From Bacteroidota bacterium (GTDB lineage: Bacteria > Bacteroidota > Ignavibacteria > Kapaibacteriales > UBA2268): a stretch of 64,000 nucleotides of DNA. The stretch is taken from positions 62,001-126,000 of the forward strand of contig SCSM01000036.1 of the NCBI GenBank assembly GCA_004322215.1. Reading direction: 5' to 3'. The translations under genes and the position numbers were made by a program. The notes beneath the pieces are model-generated. The model made no database searches. It saw only the letters and a program-made list of their open reading frames with translations, and was not told where the DNA came from. Shown piece after piece: positions 34,732 through 43,942 of the stretch (position 1 is the first letter of the stretch; each line of letters starts with the position of its first letter).

Positions 34732-35514
34732 TTAAGGAGTCATAATGCTTCTCATCAACGAATCAATCACAAGATACCAGCCGTCAACGAGAATGAACAG
34801 CAGTATTTTAATCGGCATCGAAATCAACTGCGGCGGCAGCAGGAACATACCCAGAGACATCAAGGTGCTTGCTATAATCATGTCCAGCACCAGGAAGGGA
34901 ACGAAGAGGAGGAATCCAATCTGGAAGGCAATTCTCAGTTCGCTGATTGTGAATGCCGGGATAATAGTCCAGGTAGAAACTTCATTGATGTCCTTCGGCT
35001 TGTCGCCACCGTTAAGCTTGATGAACAAAGCCAGGTCTTCTTCGCGTGTGTGTTTGAGCATGAACTCGCGGAATGGCTGTACGACATTTGTGAGTGCCTG
35101 CTGTTGTGTGATTTCTTCGCGCATATACGGCTGGATGCCTTCCTTGTTCGCCTTATCCAGAGCCGGCTGCATAACAAAAAAAGTAAGGAATAGTGCCAGC
35201 CCCGTAAGCACCTGTGTTGGCGGTTGAGTAGTCGTACCGATTGCCTGCTTGAGAAAATGGAATACGACTATGATGCGTGTGAAGCATGTCATCATCACCA
35301 GAATCGAAGGTGCAAGTGCCAGAACTGTGATGATTGCAAGAATCTGCAAAGTAGTTACCAAATCATTGCTGTTTTCGGTTTTATCAACAGACAAAGACAG
35401 CTTCGGTATGCTGATGTTTGTCGGCAATTGCTGTTGTGCCTCAAGCACAGCTGTTGACATAACCAACATCAGTAATGCCGTAATGATTATTTTGTGTAAC
35501 TTTTTATGTTTCAT
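34732..35514 (-). CDS. fliP: flagellar export apparatus protein FliP
   Basis: 260 residues from the ATG at 35514 (the longer frame begins TTG). A cleavable signal peptide (MKHKKLHKIIITALLMLVMSTAVLEA) is usual for FliP. Family motifs: LAPSILVMMTCFTRIIVVFHFLKQAIGT, PPTQVLTGLALFLTFFVM, PAFTISELRIAFQIGFLLFVPFLVLDMIIASTLMSLGM, and LPPQLISMPIKILLFILVDGW. Head of the fliPQR unit. Other flagellar genes lie outside the window, so motility cannot be judged from here. Confidence 0.97.
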   Translation of the reverse strand: MKHKKLHKIIITALLMLVMSTAVLEAQQQLPTNISIPKLSLSVDKTENSNDLVTTLQILAIITVLALAPSILVMMTCFTRIIVVFHFLKQAIGTTTQPPTQVLTGLALFLTFFVMQPALDKANKEGIQPYMREEITQQQALTNVVQPFREFMLKHTREEDLALFIKLNGGDKPKDINEVSTWTIIPAFTISELRIAFQIGFLLFVPFLVLDMIIASTLMSLGMFLLPPQLISMPIKILLFILVDGWYLVIDSLMRSIMTP

Positions 35515-35560
35515 CCGCTTGAACAATTATAATCTCTTACATTTTAAGGGTGTGTTTAAA

Positions 35561-35591
35561 TCCCCCTTAGTCCCCCATTAAAAAAGGGGGA
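35561..35591. repeat. C5/G5 hairpin repeat
   Basis: TCCCCCTT (35561-35568) pairs with AAGGGGGA (35584-35591). Part of the 435-bp gap 35515-35949. Otherwise that gap has only AT-rich DNA and a low-complexity run of AATGAAAA-type repeats near 35778-35812. Similar hairpins occur at 19.94 and 41.76 kb. Confidence 0.55.
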
Positions 35592-35949
35592 AAAAATATC
35601 GAACCTGATGTATATGACAATAGATGTGCCATAAGTAAAATATTCATTGCAATTATGTAATTTCAATAAAATCAAATACTTTAATTTTTAATTGTTATTG
35701 AAGCATTAAGGGAATTGATTATTTAGTGGGTAATAAAAACCAGATGGAGATAATGAGACAAAATTAAATAACATTTTTAATGAAAAATGAAAAGTGAAAA
35801 ATGAAAAATTAAGGATATATTCTTTATAAAATTTAGGAATGGAAAATATATCTAAAAATAAAAGTTATGAGTTTGCAATTAGAATTGTTAAACTTAATCA
35901 AAGGGAATAAGATAAAATAATTATTCACTATTTGTTATTCATTGAATAT

Positions 35950-36624
35950 TTATATATTCAGAATCTTTTGTCTTTCGGTTTGCATTTTGTCGTAATCCGA
36001 AAGGAACTGCTCCAAGCCGGAATCGGTCAGGGGGCTTTTCAGGGACTGCATAAGCACTTTATAAGGAACTGTTGCAATGTCGGCACCTGCTTTCGCCGCT
36101 TCGATAATATGCATGGGATGGCGGATTGACGCAGCAATAATCTTCGATTCGTAATCCTGGACTTCCCAAATTTCGCATATATCGTTCAGCACATCGTTGC
36201 TGCTGATGGCAATGTCGTCGAGCCGGCCCATGAATACGGAAACATAAGTTGCTCCTGCATTAGCGGCTGCGATTGCCTGAGTCGGACTGAAAACGAGAGT
36301 AACGTTTGTAGGAATACCTTTTTTCGACAGTTCCTTCACTGCTGCCAGACCATCGGGAATAATCGGAATCTTAATAGTTGCCTCGGGAAACCATGAAATT
36401 ATATCTTCGGCTTCCTTGAGCATACCTTTAGTTACAGTCGAAACAACCTCGACCGAAAGGTGTCCACCGATGAGTTCATGAATTTCGAGGATACGCTGCT
36501 TAACATCAACCGATGGGTCTTCTTTTGCAAGAAGTGAAGGATTTGTCGTTACTCCGGATACGCAACCGAGCATTGCCGCATGCCTTATATGTTCTATATT
36601 TGCTGTGTCTACGTAAAGTTCCAT
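35950..36624 (-). CDS. tal: transaldolase of the short FSA/TalC type
   Basis: 224 residues, the size of the small transaldolase/fructose-6-phosphate aldolase group. Asp6 in VDTANI, VTTNPSLLAKE, Schiff-base Lys85 in ATIKIPIIPDG, then TNVTLVFSPTQAIAAANAGATYVSVFMGRLDD and IIAASIRHPMHIIEAAKAGADIATVPYKVL fit well. Moves dihydroxyacetone units in the non-oxidative pentose phosphate pathway, or acts as fructose-6-phosphate aldolase; sequence alone does not decide. Stands alone. Confidence 0.93.
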   Translation of the reverse strand: MELYVDTANIEHIRHAAMLGCVSGVTTNPSLLAKEDPSVDVKQRILEIHELIGGHLSVEVVSTVTKGMLKEAEDIISWFPEATIKIPIIPDGLAAVKELSKKGIPTNVTLVFSPTQAIAAANAGATYVSVFMGRLDDIAISSNDVLNDICEIWEVQDYESKIIAASIRHPMHIIEAAKAGADIATVPYKVLMQSLKSPLTDSGLEQFLSDYDKMQTERQKILNI

Positions 36625-36830
36625 TTTTATTCCTCGAAATTAAAGTTTTTGCTATTCGTGAAAATCCGAACCTCAAAAATTAATTAATGAAATTCATATT
36701 TAAAAATAATATCGGAATATGTGGAAAAATAATATGTATTGGTCAATACTACCTGATTCGATTATTAAAACAAAATAACCAGGAGATATTTGAATTTTAT
36801 ACCAACCATAAAAAAATATTTGATTCGCAC

Positions 36831-36862
36831 TGTAACATTTTACCATTTTTTTTGTTATTACA
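36831..36862 (+). promoter_or_regulatory. putative ECF promoter, copy B
   Basis: TGTAACATTTT (36831-36841) and TTGTTATTACA (36852-36862) at 21-nt offset, nearly identical to the motif before the cassette 1 sigma gene. It lies 70 bp upstream of the ATG at 36933. The rest of the 308-bp gap 36625-36932 is AT-rich with nothing else seen. Confidence 0.6.
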
Positions 36863-36932
36863 ATGTTAACATCAGACTATTTGGAAAATAAGAAAAAAAA
36901 ATAAATTTTTCAGATTAATAAGGGGTTAGAAA

Positions 36933-38705
36933 ATGAGAACTAATATGTTTGGAACAACCTTATTGGTTGTGGTACTTATTTTGTCATTTCTTATATCAGC
37001 CGAAGGGAAAAATTTCAATCTTAAGGATTTTAATGAAAAAGCACCCGAATTGCTTGGCTCAAATAATGCCGGAACGGAATTCTGGCTGACTTTCAATCCG
37101 GCACCTGAAACACCGGGTGGGAAAAATGAATTGAAGCTTTACGTTGTTTCAGAATTTACTACCACTGTTACTGCTCTTAATTTTTCAAGATATTTTTTAG
37201 AACAAAAACAAATAAAGCCGTATGAAATAACCGAATTTACACTAACTCCTTATCAAGGTCAGTGCTACAGTAAATCAGATTCAGAGCCACCGCAATCGGA
37301 TGCAGTCTTTGGCGGTTGTGGAGAAGAATACGGAATTCACGTATATGCCGACATGCCATTTATTTGTTATGCAGTAACTCAATATCAAAATTCAGGAGAG
37401 GGTTATCTTGCAATTCCTGTTTCCTCGCTTGGAAAAGAATACATTGTTTCTTCATGGGCAGATGGTTCCGATAATATTACTTCTTATCACCCAAGCTATA
37501 TTTCTATTGTTTCACCGTATGATAACAACATGATAGATTTTACTTTGGGTGGGACGCCGGGAACTAAAACGAAAGGCGGATTAATAACGGGGAATTCATG
37601 CAAATTCAATTTGGGAAAAGGCAACATTCTTTTGTTAGCATCTGGCGGACAGGGAGCTGATTTCTCAGGCAGTCGTATATTGTCATCTAAGCCGGTTGCC
37701 GTCATATCGGGTAATTATTGTGCTAATATTCCTGATGGAATAGGCGGTTGTAGCTTCGTTACAGAAATGGAAAGACCGGCTGAAACATGGGGAAAAACAT
37801 ATATTTATACACCGATTATATTCAGGAAAAATAATTCCTTTGTTAAAATATTTTCAAAAGAAGCAGGTACAAATATATTCAGGGATAATGTTCAAATAGC
37901 TACACTTAAGACAGCAGGGGGTATCGCCGAAGAAGGATGGATTAAACTGAGGGCTGACGAAAGTTCACCGTTTACACATATTTTCTCAGCCGATAAACCG
38001 ATTAATGTTGTCCAATTCAATTGCGGATATGATGATGATAGCGTGGAAAGCAATCCGTTTATGATGGAGCTAACACCAATGGAAGAATTTCAAAATGAGA
38101 TAATATTCAGTACACCGAATTTACCATACGAAGACAGATACAAGTTCAATTACATAAATGTATTGTACCAGTCGGAAAAAGGTGTTTTATTGCCCGACGA
38201 TGTACAAATTGCAAGTTACGAGGACAGTACATTTATCTGGAAAAAAATTGGCAATCTTCCAAATACATTGTCTGTACAAACTGTTGGTTCAATAAATGAT
38301 AAATTTTATTATTTCGCGACAATCAAGCTATTGAAAAACGGAGTATATAAAATTAAAGCAGACAATCCGTTAACGGCTTATTCTTATGGTTTTTCGGATG
38401 TGGATGGCTATGGATTTCCAGCGAGTACTTCTTTCAGTACACTATTAAATGTGAATGGTTCTGAAAATGAAGTTGATATTAATTTATATCCCAATCCCGC
38501 AGATGATTATTTATCATTCAATTTTAATATAGAAGCTCAAAAGCCGGATTTCATAAAGTTATTTGATTCGTTTGGGAATGTTGTGTATGAAAATGAAAAT
38601 ATAATAGAGAATAATATTAAAATAAATACATCTGAATTAGCGAGCGGGATGTATTTTTTGCGGGTTGGGAGTATGTTTATGAGGAAGGTTGTGGTTGTTC
38701 ATTGA
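36933..38705 (+). CDS. IgGFc-binding-like secreted protein with T9SS sorting domain
   Basis: 590 residues. Signal peptide MRTNMFGTTLLVVVLILSFLISAEG. The mature part begins NNAGTEFWLTFNPAP and continues with VYADMPFICYAV, YLAIPVSSLGKEYIVSSWAD, YISIVSPYDNNMIDFTLGG, GSRILSSKPVAVISGNYC, the IgGFc-binding N-terminal domain pattern. This domain fills about residues 35-500. A sorting domain ends it (NLYPNPADDYLSFNF, IKLFDSFGNVVYENENI, ELASGMYFLRVG). Good ribosome site (AGGGG) before the ATG. Homologous to the first half of the proteins at 58.5 and 61.9 kb. The ligand is unknown, despite the family name. Confidence 0.85.
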   Translation: MRTNMFGTTLLVVVLILSFLISAEGKNFNLKDFNEKAPELLGSNNAGTEFWLTFNPAPETPGGKNELKLYVVSEFTTTVTALNFSRYFLEQKQIKPYEITEFTLTPYQGQCYSKSDSEPPQSDAVFGGCGEEYGIHVYADMPFICYAVTQYQNSGEGYLAIPVSSLGKEYIVSSWADGSDNITSYHPSYISIVSPYDNNMIDFTLGGTPGTKTKGGLITGNSCKFNLGKGNILLLASGGQGADFSGSRILSSKPVAVISGNYCANIPDGIGGCSFVTEMERPAETWGKTYIYTPIIFRKNNSFVKIFSKEAGTNIFRDNVQIATLKTAGGIAEEGWIKLRADESSPFTHIFSADKPINVVQFNCGYDDDSVESNPFMMELTPMEEFQNEIIFSTPNLPYEDRYKFNYINVLYQSEKGVLLPDDVQIASYEDSTFIWKKIGNLPNTLSVQTVGSINDKFYYFATIKLLKNGVYKIKADNPLTAYSYGFSDVDGYGFPASTSFSTLLNVNGSENEVDINLYPNPADDYLSFNFNIEAQKPDFIKLFDSFGNVVYENENIIENNIKINTSELASGMYFLRVGSMFMRKVVVVH

Positions 38706-38877
38706 AATTAATGAATAGTGAAAAATGAAGAATGAATAATTAAGAATTTATTTTTATTCAGATTCTCTCATAATCGGGAGGTGTGAAAATGAAAGCATAT
38801 ACTTCTTTGTTGCTTGTAATAATTGGCTGTTTTATCATGGTAAGTAAATCTTATTCGGCTAAGGACACATTGCCGCC
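38565..38877 (+). repeat. 313-bp direct repeat, copy 1 (sorting domain to next signal peptide)
   Basis: From GATTCGTTTGGG in the sorting-domain coding end of the 36.9-kb gene, through the gap, into the signal-peptide region of the next gene (ACATTGCCGCC). It matches 39920-40232 with scattered base changes and, as far as I can see, no indels. A partial third copy of the sorting-domain part lies at 41605-41745. Confidence 0.85.
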
Positions 38878-40060
38878 TAATCCTATTTATGAATTTTGTC
38901 CATATTGTGGTGGAACCCACGACAATGCTTATGTTGAAGATATGCCTCAGACTTATGAAAGGTCAAAACTTGACACCATCATCCTGCATAAGGAAAGTTT
39001 TAATTATGATTTTTCTTATAATGAGTTTAGACCCGGTATAGATTACAGAACGAGATGGAATGCAAAGGTACGTGATATTAACAAAGACGCTTTTATTAAA
39101 ATCACGTTCAAAGATTTTGAAGGAAATGATACGACCATTCAAAATAATTTTTATGCAACAAAATTATCAATAAGGCCTGACCTTAATTTTGGGTTACTTT
39201 CTATTGGAGAAACGAAGGAATTGGTTTGTTGGATAAAATGTGAATCAACGGTTGATGATACGATTACGAATATAAAATTTAAAAATAATGACCGGGGTTT
39301 TGAGATAATATGTGATAATCTGCCTTTTATAATTAAATCAGGTGATTCGATTAAAATTAAAGTAAAGTTTAAGGCATATTTTGAGGGGGATTTCAGTGAT
39401 AGTATTGGAATTGAAGCAAAAGGATTTGATGACTATTTATCAAGTGTCAAAGCACAGGTTGGGGCACCAAGTATTGAAGTAACTAATTGTTGGTTTGGTG
39501 ATAAATATCTTAATTCAGTTTCCAATTGTTCTATTTTGATATGGAATCATGGTATTACCGATTTGATTGTTACAGGTTATATTGGACCAAGATACCCAAA
39601 TATTTATATACCTTATTTTGATGATTTTAATGAGAATTCTCCATTGATAATTGAACCAAATGGAGTTTATTCATGCGAGATTATATTTAAACCTTATGAA
39701 GAAAAATTATATTCCGACAGTATTCTTTTTATTAGTAATTCTATAAAAACAATTGATGCAGATAGTATTGCAGAATTATCAGGAAAAGGAGTAGCCGTCG
39801 AAGATGTTTTTAATAATAACATTGGAAACAATTTTAATATTAATCCCAATCCTGCGGATGATTTTATTTCAGTTAATTTTATTGAAGAATTTATTAAATC
39901 CGATGTTATAAAACTTTTCGATTCGTTTGGGAATGTTGTTTATGAAAATGGAAATATAATAGAGAATAATTTTAAAATAAATACATCTGGGTTAGCGAGC
40001 GGGATGTATTTTTTGCGGGTTGGGAGTATGTTTATGAGGAAGGTTGTGGTTGTTCATTGA
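38789..40060 (+). CDS. secreted ASH-like-domain protein with T9SS sorting domain
   Basis: 423 residues from the ATG at 38789 with a strong GGGAGGTG ribosome site before it; the longer frame uses a GTG. Signal peptide KAYTSLLLVIIGCFIMVSKSYSA. The mature start (FCPYCGGTHDNAYVEDMPQTYERSKL) and FNYDFSYNEFRPGIDYRTRW match the second half of the 58.5-kb protein. ASH-like units follow (LNFGLLSIGETKELVCWI; IEVTNCWFGDKYLNSVSNCSILI). The end is a sorting domain almost identical to that of the preceding gene. Function unknown. Confidence 0.8.
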   Translation: MKAYTSLLLVIIGCFIMVSKSYSAKDTLPPNPIYEFCPYCGGTHDNAYVEDMPQTYERSKLDTIILHKESFNYDFSYNEFRPGIDYRTRWNAKVRDINKDAFIKITFKDFEGNDTTIQNNFYATKLSIRPDLNFGLLSIGETKELVCWIKCESTVDDTITNIKFKNNDRGFEIICDNLPFIIKSGDSIKIKVKFKAYFEGDFSDSIGIEAKGFDDYLSSVKAQVGAPSIEVTNCWFGDKYLNSVSNCSILIWNHGITDLIVTGYIGPRYPNIYIPYFDDFNENSPLIIEPNGVYSCEIIFKPYEEKLYSDSILFISNSIKTIDADSIAELSGKGVAVEDVFNNNIGNNFNINPNPADDFISVNFIEEFIKSDVIKLFDSFGNVVYENGNIIENNFKINTSGLASGMYFLRVGSMFMRKVVVVH

Positions 40061-40232
40061 AATTAATGAATTGTGAAAAATGAAGAATGAATAATTAAGA
40101 ATTTATTTTTATTCAGATTCTCTCATAATCGGGAGGTGGGAAAATGAAAGCATATACTTTTTTGTTGCTTGTAATAATTGGCTGTTTTATCATGGTAAGT
40201 AAATCTTATTCGGCTAAGGACACATTGCCGCC
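39920..40232 (+). repeat. 313-bp direct repeat, copy 2
   Basis: Same span as copy 1: sorting-domain end of the 38.8-kb gene, the intergenic region with its GGGAGGTG ribosome site, and the signal peptide of the 40.1-kb gene. Equal length (313 bp) despite strongly diverged flanking coding sequence. Confidence 0.85.
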
Positions 40233-41745
40233 GGACCCGAGTTGGTATGAAAGCTGTGACGGGAGTGTTGAGGGTTTTATAGAAGATTTACCAAGAACCT
40301 ATGAGAGGTCTAAACTTAAATCAATAATTCTTGACTCTTCTAAGAGTAATAATTATATCTTATCCTATGAAGAATTCATACCGGGAAAGAAATTTCTATT
40401 AGAATGGTATTTGAAAGTTAATGATGCCGATAGTAATGCCCATGCTATAATCACTTTTTCGGATATGGAAGGTAACGATACAACTATAATAATTGAATAT
40501 GTCACAAGCAAATTGAAAATAAGACCAAATCTCGATTTCGGAAGATTATATGTTGGTCAGGAAAAAGAGATGGAGTGTTGGTTAGTCAATGAAGCAAATT
40601 TTGCGGATACAATTGTTGAAATAAATTTAAAAAACAATAATAGGGGTTTTGAAATATTTACAGATTTATTTCTCCCTATACTTTTAGCACCTCACGATTC
40701 AACCAAAATAAAAATTAAATTTAAAGCTACTGATGAAGGAATATTTTATGATTCAGTAGGTGTTAAAAGTGTGTGTGGATGTTTAATTAAATTCTTAACT
40801 CAAGTAAAAGCAACTGTAAAAACATCTAAAATAGAAGTTAACTCATGCAATTTTGGAGATGAGGAAATTAATAATTTAAAATCGGGAATAATTTCGGTAA
40901 TGAATAAAAGCGATGTAGAGCTTGTGATTACAGATTATAAGCCACCACAAAATCAATCAGTATTTATTATTGATTTCGATATTGTAACTAATTTACCATT
41001 AAAATTAAATGCTTGGGAGAGTTTTAATATCCCGGTTAATTTTTTCCCTACTGAAGAAAAAGAATATAGAGATTCTATTGTTTTTATTAGTAATACAATT
41101 AAGGAAGGAATAGTGGATAGCGTAGCAGAACTATTCGGCAAAGGTATTAGTTATCCGATTATAGATGTCAGCGATGCATATTTTGGTGATGTAATTCAAA
41201 GCAAACCTGTTCAGAAAATTGTCACAGTTACAAATAAGGGCATGAAGGATTTGATAATCACCGATTATTATAAACCTGACAACGCTAAATTCGTACATAA
41301 ATTTGATAGGGAAATAAATTTAGATAATCCATTAATACTTATTCCGCAAGAATCGTGGAGTTTTGAAGTTGAATTTTGTCCACCAAATGAAGCAGGATGT
41401 TTTTTTACAAACTACATCATATTTCATTCAAATGCGGTAAAAGGGGACAGCACGGCATATTTCAGGGTGGATTCGGTTCTTTTAGGAATAAGAGAAGATG
41501 AAATCAATATCAATAATATTGAAATTACACCAAATCCAGCAGATGAATTTCTTTCATTCAATTTTAATGTAGAAACTCAAAAGCCGGATTTCATAAAGTT
41601 ATTTGATTCGTTTGGGAATGTTGTGTATGAGAATAAAAATATAATAGAGAATAATATTAAAATAAATACATCTGAATTAGCGAGCGGGATGTATTTTTTA
41701 GTTATTGGACATAGGAGTGTGAGGAAGGTTGTTGTGATGCACTGA
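40144..41745 (+). CDS. secreted ASH-like-domain protein, paralogue of the preceding gene
   Basis: 533 residues. The signal peptide is virtually that of the previous gene (KAYTFLLLVIIGCFIMVSKSYSA). Then DGSVEGFIEDLPRTYERSKL and YILSYEEFIPGKKFLLEW match the same family. It has one more ASH-like unit than its neighbour: LDFGRLYVGQEKEMECWLVN, IEVNSCNFGDEEINNLKSGIISVMN, IIDVSDAYFGDVIQSKPVQKIVTVTN. The sorting domain (ITPNPADEFLSFNFNVETQKPD, IKLFDSFGNVVYEN, ELASGMYFLVIGHRS) closes it. Last of three tandem genes; a hairpin follows. Confidence 0.8.
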   Translation: MKAYTFLLLVIIGCFIMVSKSYSAKDTLPPDPSWYESCDGSVEGFIEDLPRTYERSKLKSIILDSSKSNNYILSYEEFIPGKKFLLEWYLKVNDADSNAHAIITFSDMEGNDTTIIIEYVTSKLKIRPNLDFGRLYVGQEKEMECWLVNEANFADTIVEINLKNNNRGFEIFTDLFLPILLAPHDSTKIKIKFKATDEGIFYDSVGVKSVCGCLIKFLTQVKATVKTSKIEVNSCNFGDEEINNLKSGIISVMNKSDVELVITDYKPPQNQSVFIIDFDIVTNLPLKLNAWESFNIPVNFFPTEEKEYRDSIVFISNTIKEGIVDSVAELFGKGISYPIIDVSDAYFGDVIQSKPVQKIVTVTNKGMKDLIITDYYKPDNAKFVHKFDREINLDNPLILIPQESWSFEVEFCPPNEAGCFFTNYIIFHSNAVKGDSTAYFRVDSVLLGIREDEININNIEITPNPADEFLSFNFNVETQKPDFIKLFDSFGNVVYENKNIIENNIKINTSELASGMYFLVIGHRSVRKVVVMH

Positions 41746-41760
41746 TAATCTCACCCCCAG

Positions 41761-41783
41761 CCCCTTCTCCGATGGAGAAGGGG
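41761..41783. terminator. perfect GC-rich hairpin between convergent genes
   Basis: CCCCTTCTCC (41761-41770) and GGAGAAGGGG (41774-41783) form a 10-bp stem with a 3-nt loop, 15 bp after one stop and 12 bp before the stop of the convergent gene. There is no T tract, so termination is likely but not certain; it may also be one of the dispersed C/G hairpin repeats. Confidence 0.6.
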
Positions 41784-41795
41784 AGAGTGGAAAAT

Positions 41796-42155
41796 TTATG
41801 CATACAACTGTGAAATGTCAATGTAAATGTTGTAGTTCTGAATTTTATCGCCTTTCATTCTGAATAGATTACAGAAATTAACGCTGAGCGTTGTACCATT
41901 GTGGCGTGTGTAAGTAACCAAGCCGGGAGTAACGACAACATCGCCGGAAATAATTGTCTCTATGTTTGAATGTTTTAGTCCTTTGATGCTGCCGAAAAAG
42001 CCCTCAACTGCTGCTTTTACGTTTGCATTACCTTTAACTGCATCAGCATTGCCGAATTTAAACTCACAGTCATCTGTAAGAAATGACACAAATTTATCTG
42101 AATCGTTATCATCAACTGATTTTAATAAATCGAGTACCCATTGCGGATTTGCCAT
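41796..42155 (-). CDS. NTF2-like/SnoaL-like small protein
   Basis: 119 residues. WVLDLLKSVDDNDSDKFVSFLTDDCEFKFGNADAVKGNANVKAAVEGFFGSIKGLKHSNIETIISGDVVVTPGLVTYTRHNGTTLSVNFCNLFRMKGDKIQNYNIYID (read in parts) has the NTF2-like cone fold pattern: helices, 'F.....F...', and final strands. Such proteins are isomerases, hydrolases or binding proteins; the activity here cannot be named. No signal peptide, so cytosolic. Single gene. Confidence 0.8.
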   Translation of the reverse strand: MANPQWVLDLLKSVDDNDSDKFVSFLTDDCEFKFGNADAVKGNANVKAAVEGFFGSIKGLKHSNIETIISGDVVVTPGLVTYTRHNGTTLSVNFCNLFRMKGDKIQNYNIYIDISQLYA

Positions 42156-42276
42156 AAAAAACCTCCTGATTATTTTTAAAAAATTGAAAATCGGATTGAC
42201 GCTGAAAAAAGTTTGTCATTGTAAATGATTAGTTAAATTATATTTTTGCATATATTTTGTTTCACTTTTTTATAAT

Positions 42277-42825
42277 ATGATAATGGAAACAAAACGGCTT
42301 TTCATCGGAACATTTATTGATTCGTATTTATTTAAAAACAAATATGAAGAATTACAGCAAAATTTCAACGAATGTTGTGGAGGTAAATGGGTGGAACCGA
42401 ATAATCTTCATTTCACTTACCAGTTTCTCGGAGATGTAGAAGCAAAATTGATTCCCGTTATAAAGAGTTCCCTCGCTGATTGTTTAGTAGAATATAATTC
42501 AAATCTTAAATTCAAAGGTATATTCGCATTGCCTAAGCCAAGTTTTCCGAGAGTGCTTTATGTAAAAATTATTAATGATGACCAAAAGGTTATTAATATT
42601 CAAAAAAAAATGGAAAAGATTATGACCGCCAATGATTTCCAGCCCGAAACCAGGGTGTTTATACCTCACGTAACCTTATTAAGAATAAAGCAATTCGAAA
42701 GATATAAATTTGTCCAGATGGTAGAAGATTTTAAGTTCTATGAAATTGGGGATATGAGACAATTCAAAATTGACCTGATTGAAAGTCAATTGACAAAAGA
42801 AGGTCCGATTTATAATATAATATAA
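42277..42825 (+). CDS. thpR: RNA 2',3'-cyclic phosphodiesterase (2H family)
   Basis: 182 residues (the Met two codons in is also possible). The two HxT motifs of 2H phosphoesterases are His45-Phe-Thr47 (NNLHFTYQFLGDV) and His131-Val-Thr133 (FIPHVTLLR). RLFIGTFI and PRVLYVKI are the flanking strands of the ThpR/LigT group. Hydrolyses RNA 2',3'-cyclic ends or acts as 2'-5' ligase in vitro. It precedes dapA by about 107 bp, probably in a separate transcript. Confidence 0.9.
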   Translation: MIMETKRLFIGTFIDSYLFKNKYEELQQNFNECCGGKWVEPNNLHFTYQFLGDVEAKLIPVIKSSLADCLVEYNSNLKFKGIFALPKPSFPRVLYVKIINDDQKVINIQKKMEKIMTANDFQPETRVFIPHVTLLRIKQFERYKFVQMVEDFKFYEIGDMRQFKIDLIESQLTKEGPIYNII

Positions 42826-42932
42826 AATTGGTACAATTTTTTCTATGTATTTGGTTTAAAACGATTTTTAAATAAAATTCAGGTATAAAAAGGAATTAAA
42901 ATAAATCAGAATAAAATTTTCAGGAGAAAAAT

Positions 42933-43832
42933 ATGAAAAATTTTACGGCGAGAGGCACATTCACAGCATTGGTAACGCCTTTCAAAAATGACGGCTCTGT
43001 TGATTTCAAAACGCTTCAAAAGCTGATTGATTTCCAGATTAAGAACAAGGTTGAAGGTATAGTTGTCTGCGGTTCAACCGGAGAGGGTGCAACGCTCACT
43101 CTAAAGGAGAAGATGGCAATATTTAAAGAAGCGGTTGTTTATGCCAAAGGCAGGGTTCCGATTATTGCAGCAACGGGAACTTATGAAACCGAAGAGTCAT
43201 TGAACCTGACTATTTATGCACGTGAACATGGTGCAAGTGCTGCATTGATTGTTGTTCCTTATTATATAAAACCTACTCAGTTTGCATTGTTCGAACATTT
43301 TCGGGTAATAGCCGCATCGGTATCCGATTTGCCAATTATACTTTATAATATACCCGGGAGAACAGGCGTGAATATGCTTGCCGAGACACAACTTGCAGTA
43401 GCTAATGCATGTCCGAATGTCGTCGCAACCAAGGAAGCATCGGGGAATTTGGTACAAATGATGGATATAATAAAGAATTCACCAAAGCATTTTTCATTGC
43501 TTTCTGGAGACGATTCTTTAACTTTACCGGTGATTGCTGCAGGTGGAAAGGGTATAGTATCGGTAATTTCGAACTATGCACCCAAGAAATTCGGGGACAT
43601 GGTCCGCAATGCTCTCGACGGGAAATTTGCAGAAGCAAAGAAGGTGCATTATGATTTGTTCGAGATGATGGAAATGAATTTCATAGAGCCAAATCCGGCA
43701 CCTGTCAAATGTGCCATGTCATTATTGAAGATGATAAAGAGCCAGATAAGAATGCCATTGCTTCCTGTATCAGGAGAAAATAAGAAGAAAATCCAGGCAG
43801 CATTGGTAAAAACCGGATTGATGAAGAAATAG
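42933..43832 (+). CDS. dapA: 4-hydroxy-tetrahydrodipicolinate synthase
   Basis: Condenses pyruvate with aspartate semialdehyde, first committed step of the diaminopimelate/lysine pathway. 299 residues, (beta/alpha)8 aldolase. GSTGEG (48-52 region), Tyr138 in ILYNIPGRTGVNM and Schiff-base Lys167 in VVATKEASGN are present. A good CAGGAG ribosome site lies before the ATG. A hairpin follows the stop. dapB is 40 kb away and lysC 6 kb away in this window. Confidence 0.96.
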   Translation: MKNFTARGTFTALVTPFKNDGSVDFKTLQKLIDFQIKNKVEGIVVCGSTGEGATLTLKEKMAIFKEAVVYAKGRVPIIAATGTYETEESLNLTIYAREHGASAALIVVPYYIKPTQFALFEHFRVIAASVSDLPIILYNIPGRTGVNMLAETQLAVANACPNVVATKEASGNLVQMMDIIKNSPKHFSLLSGDDSLTLPVIAAGGKGIVSVISNYAPKKFGDMVRNALDGKFAEAKKVHYDLFEMMEMNFIEPNPAPVKCAMSLLKMIKSQIRMPLLPVSGENKKKIQAALVKTGLMKK

Positions 43833-43856
43833 TTAATTTTTTGTTAATAAAAAATA

Positions 43857-43894
43857 AATAAGCCGGGTTGATTGCAATTATCATCCGGCTTATT
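43857..43894 (+). terminator. hairpin after dapA
   Basis: AATAAGCCGG (43857-43866) pairs with CCGGCTTATT (43885-43894), 10-bp stem, 18-nt loop. No T tract follows, so it may be a processing or bidirectional stem rather than a classic terminator. Confidence 0.6.
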
Positions 43895-43942
43895 CACTAT
43901 TGATGTAATATTCACGTCAATAGGGACAAAAATTGAGAAATT

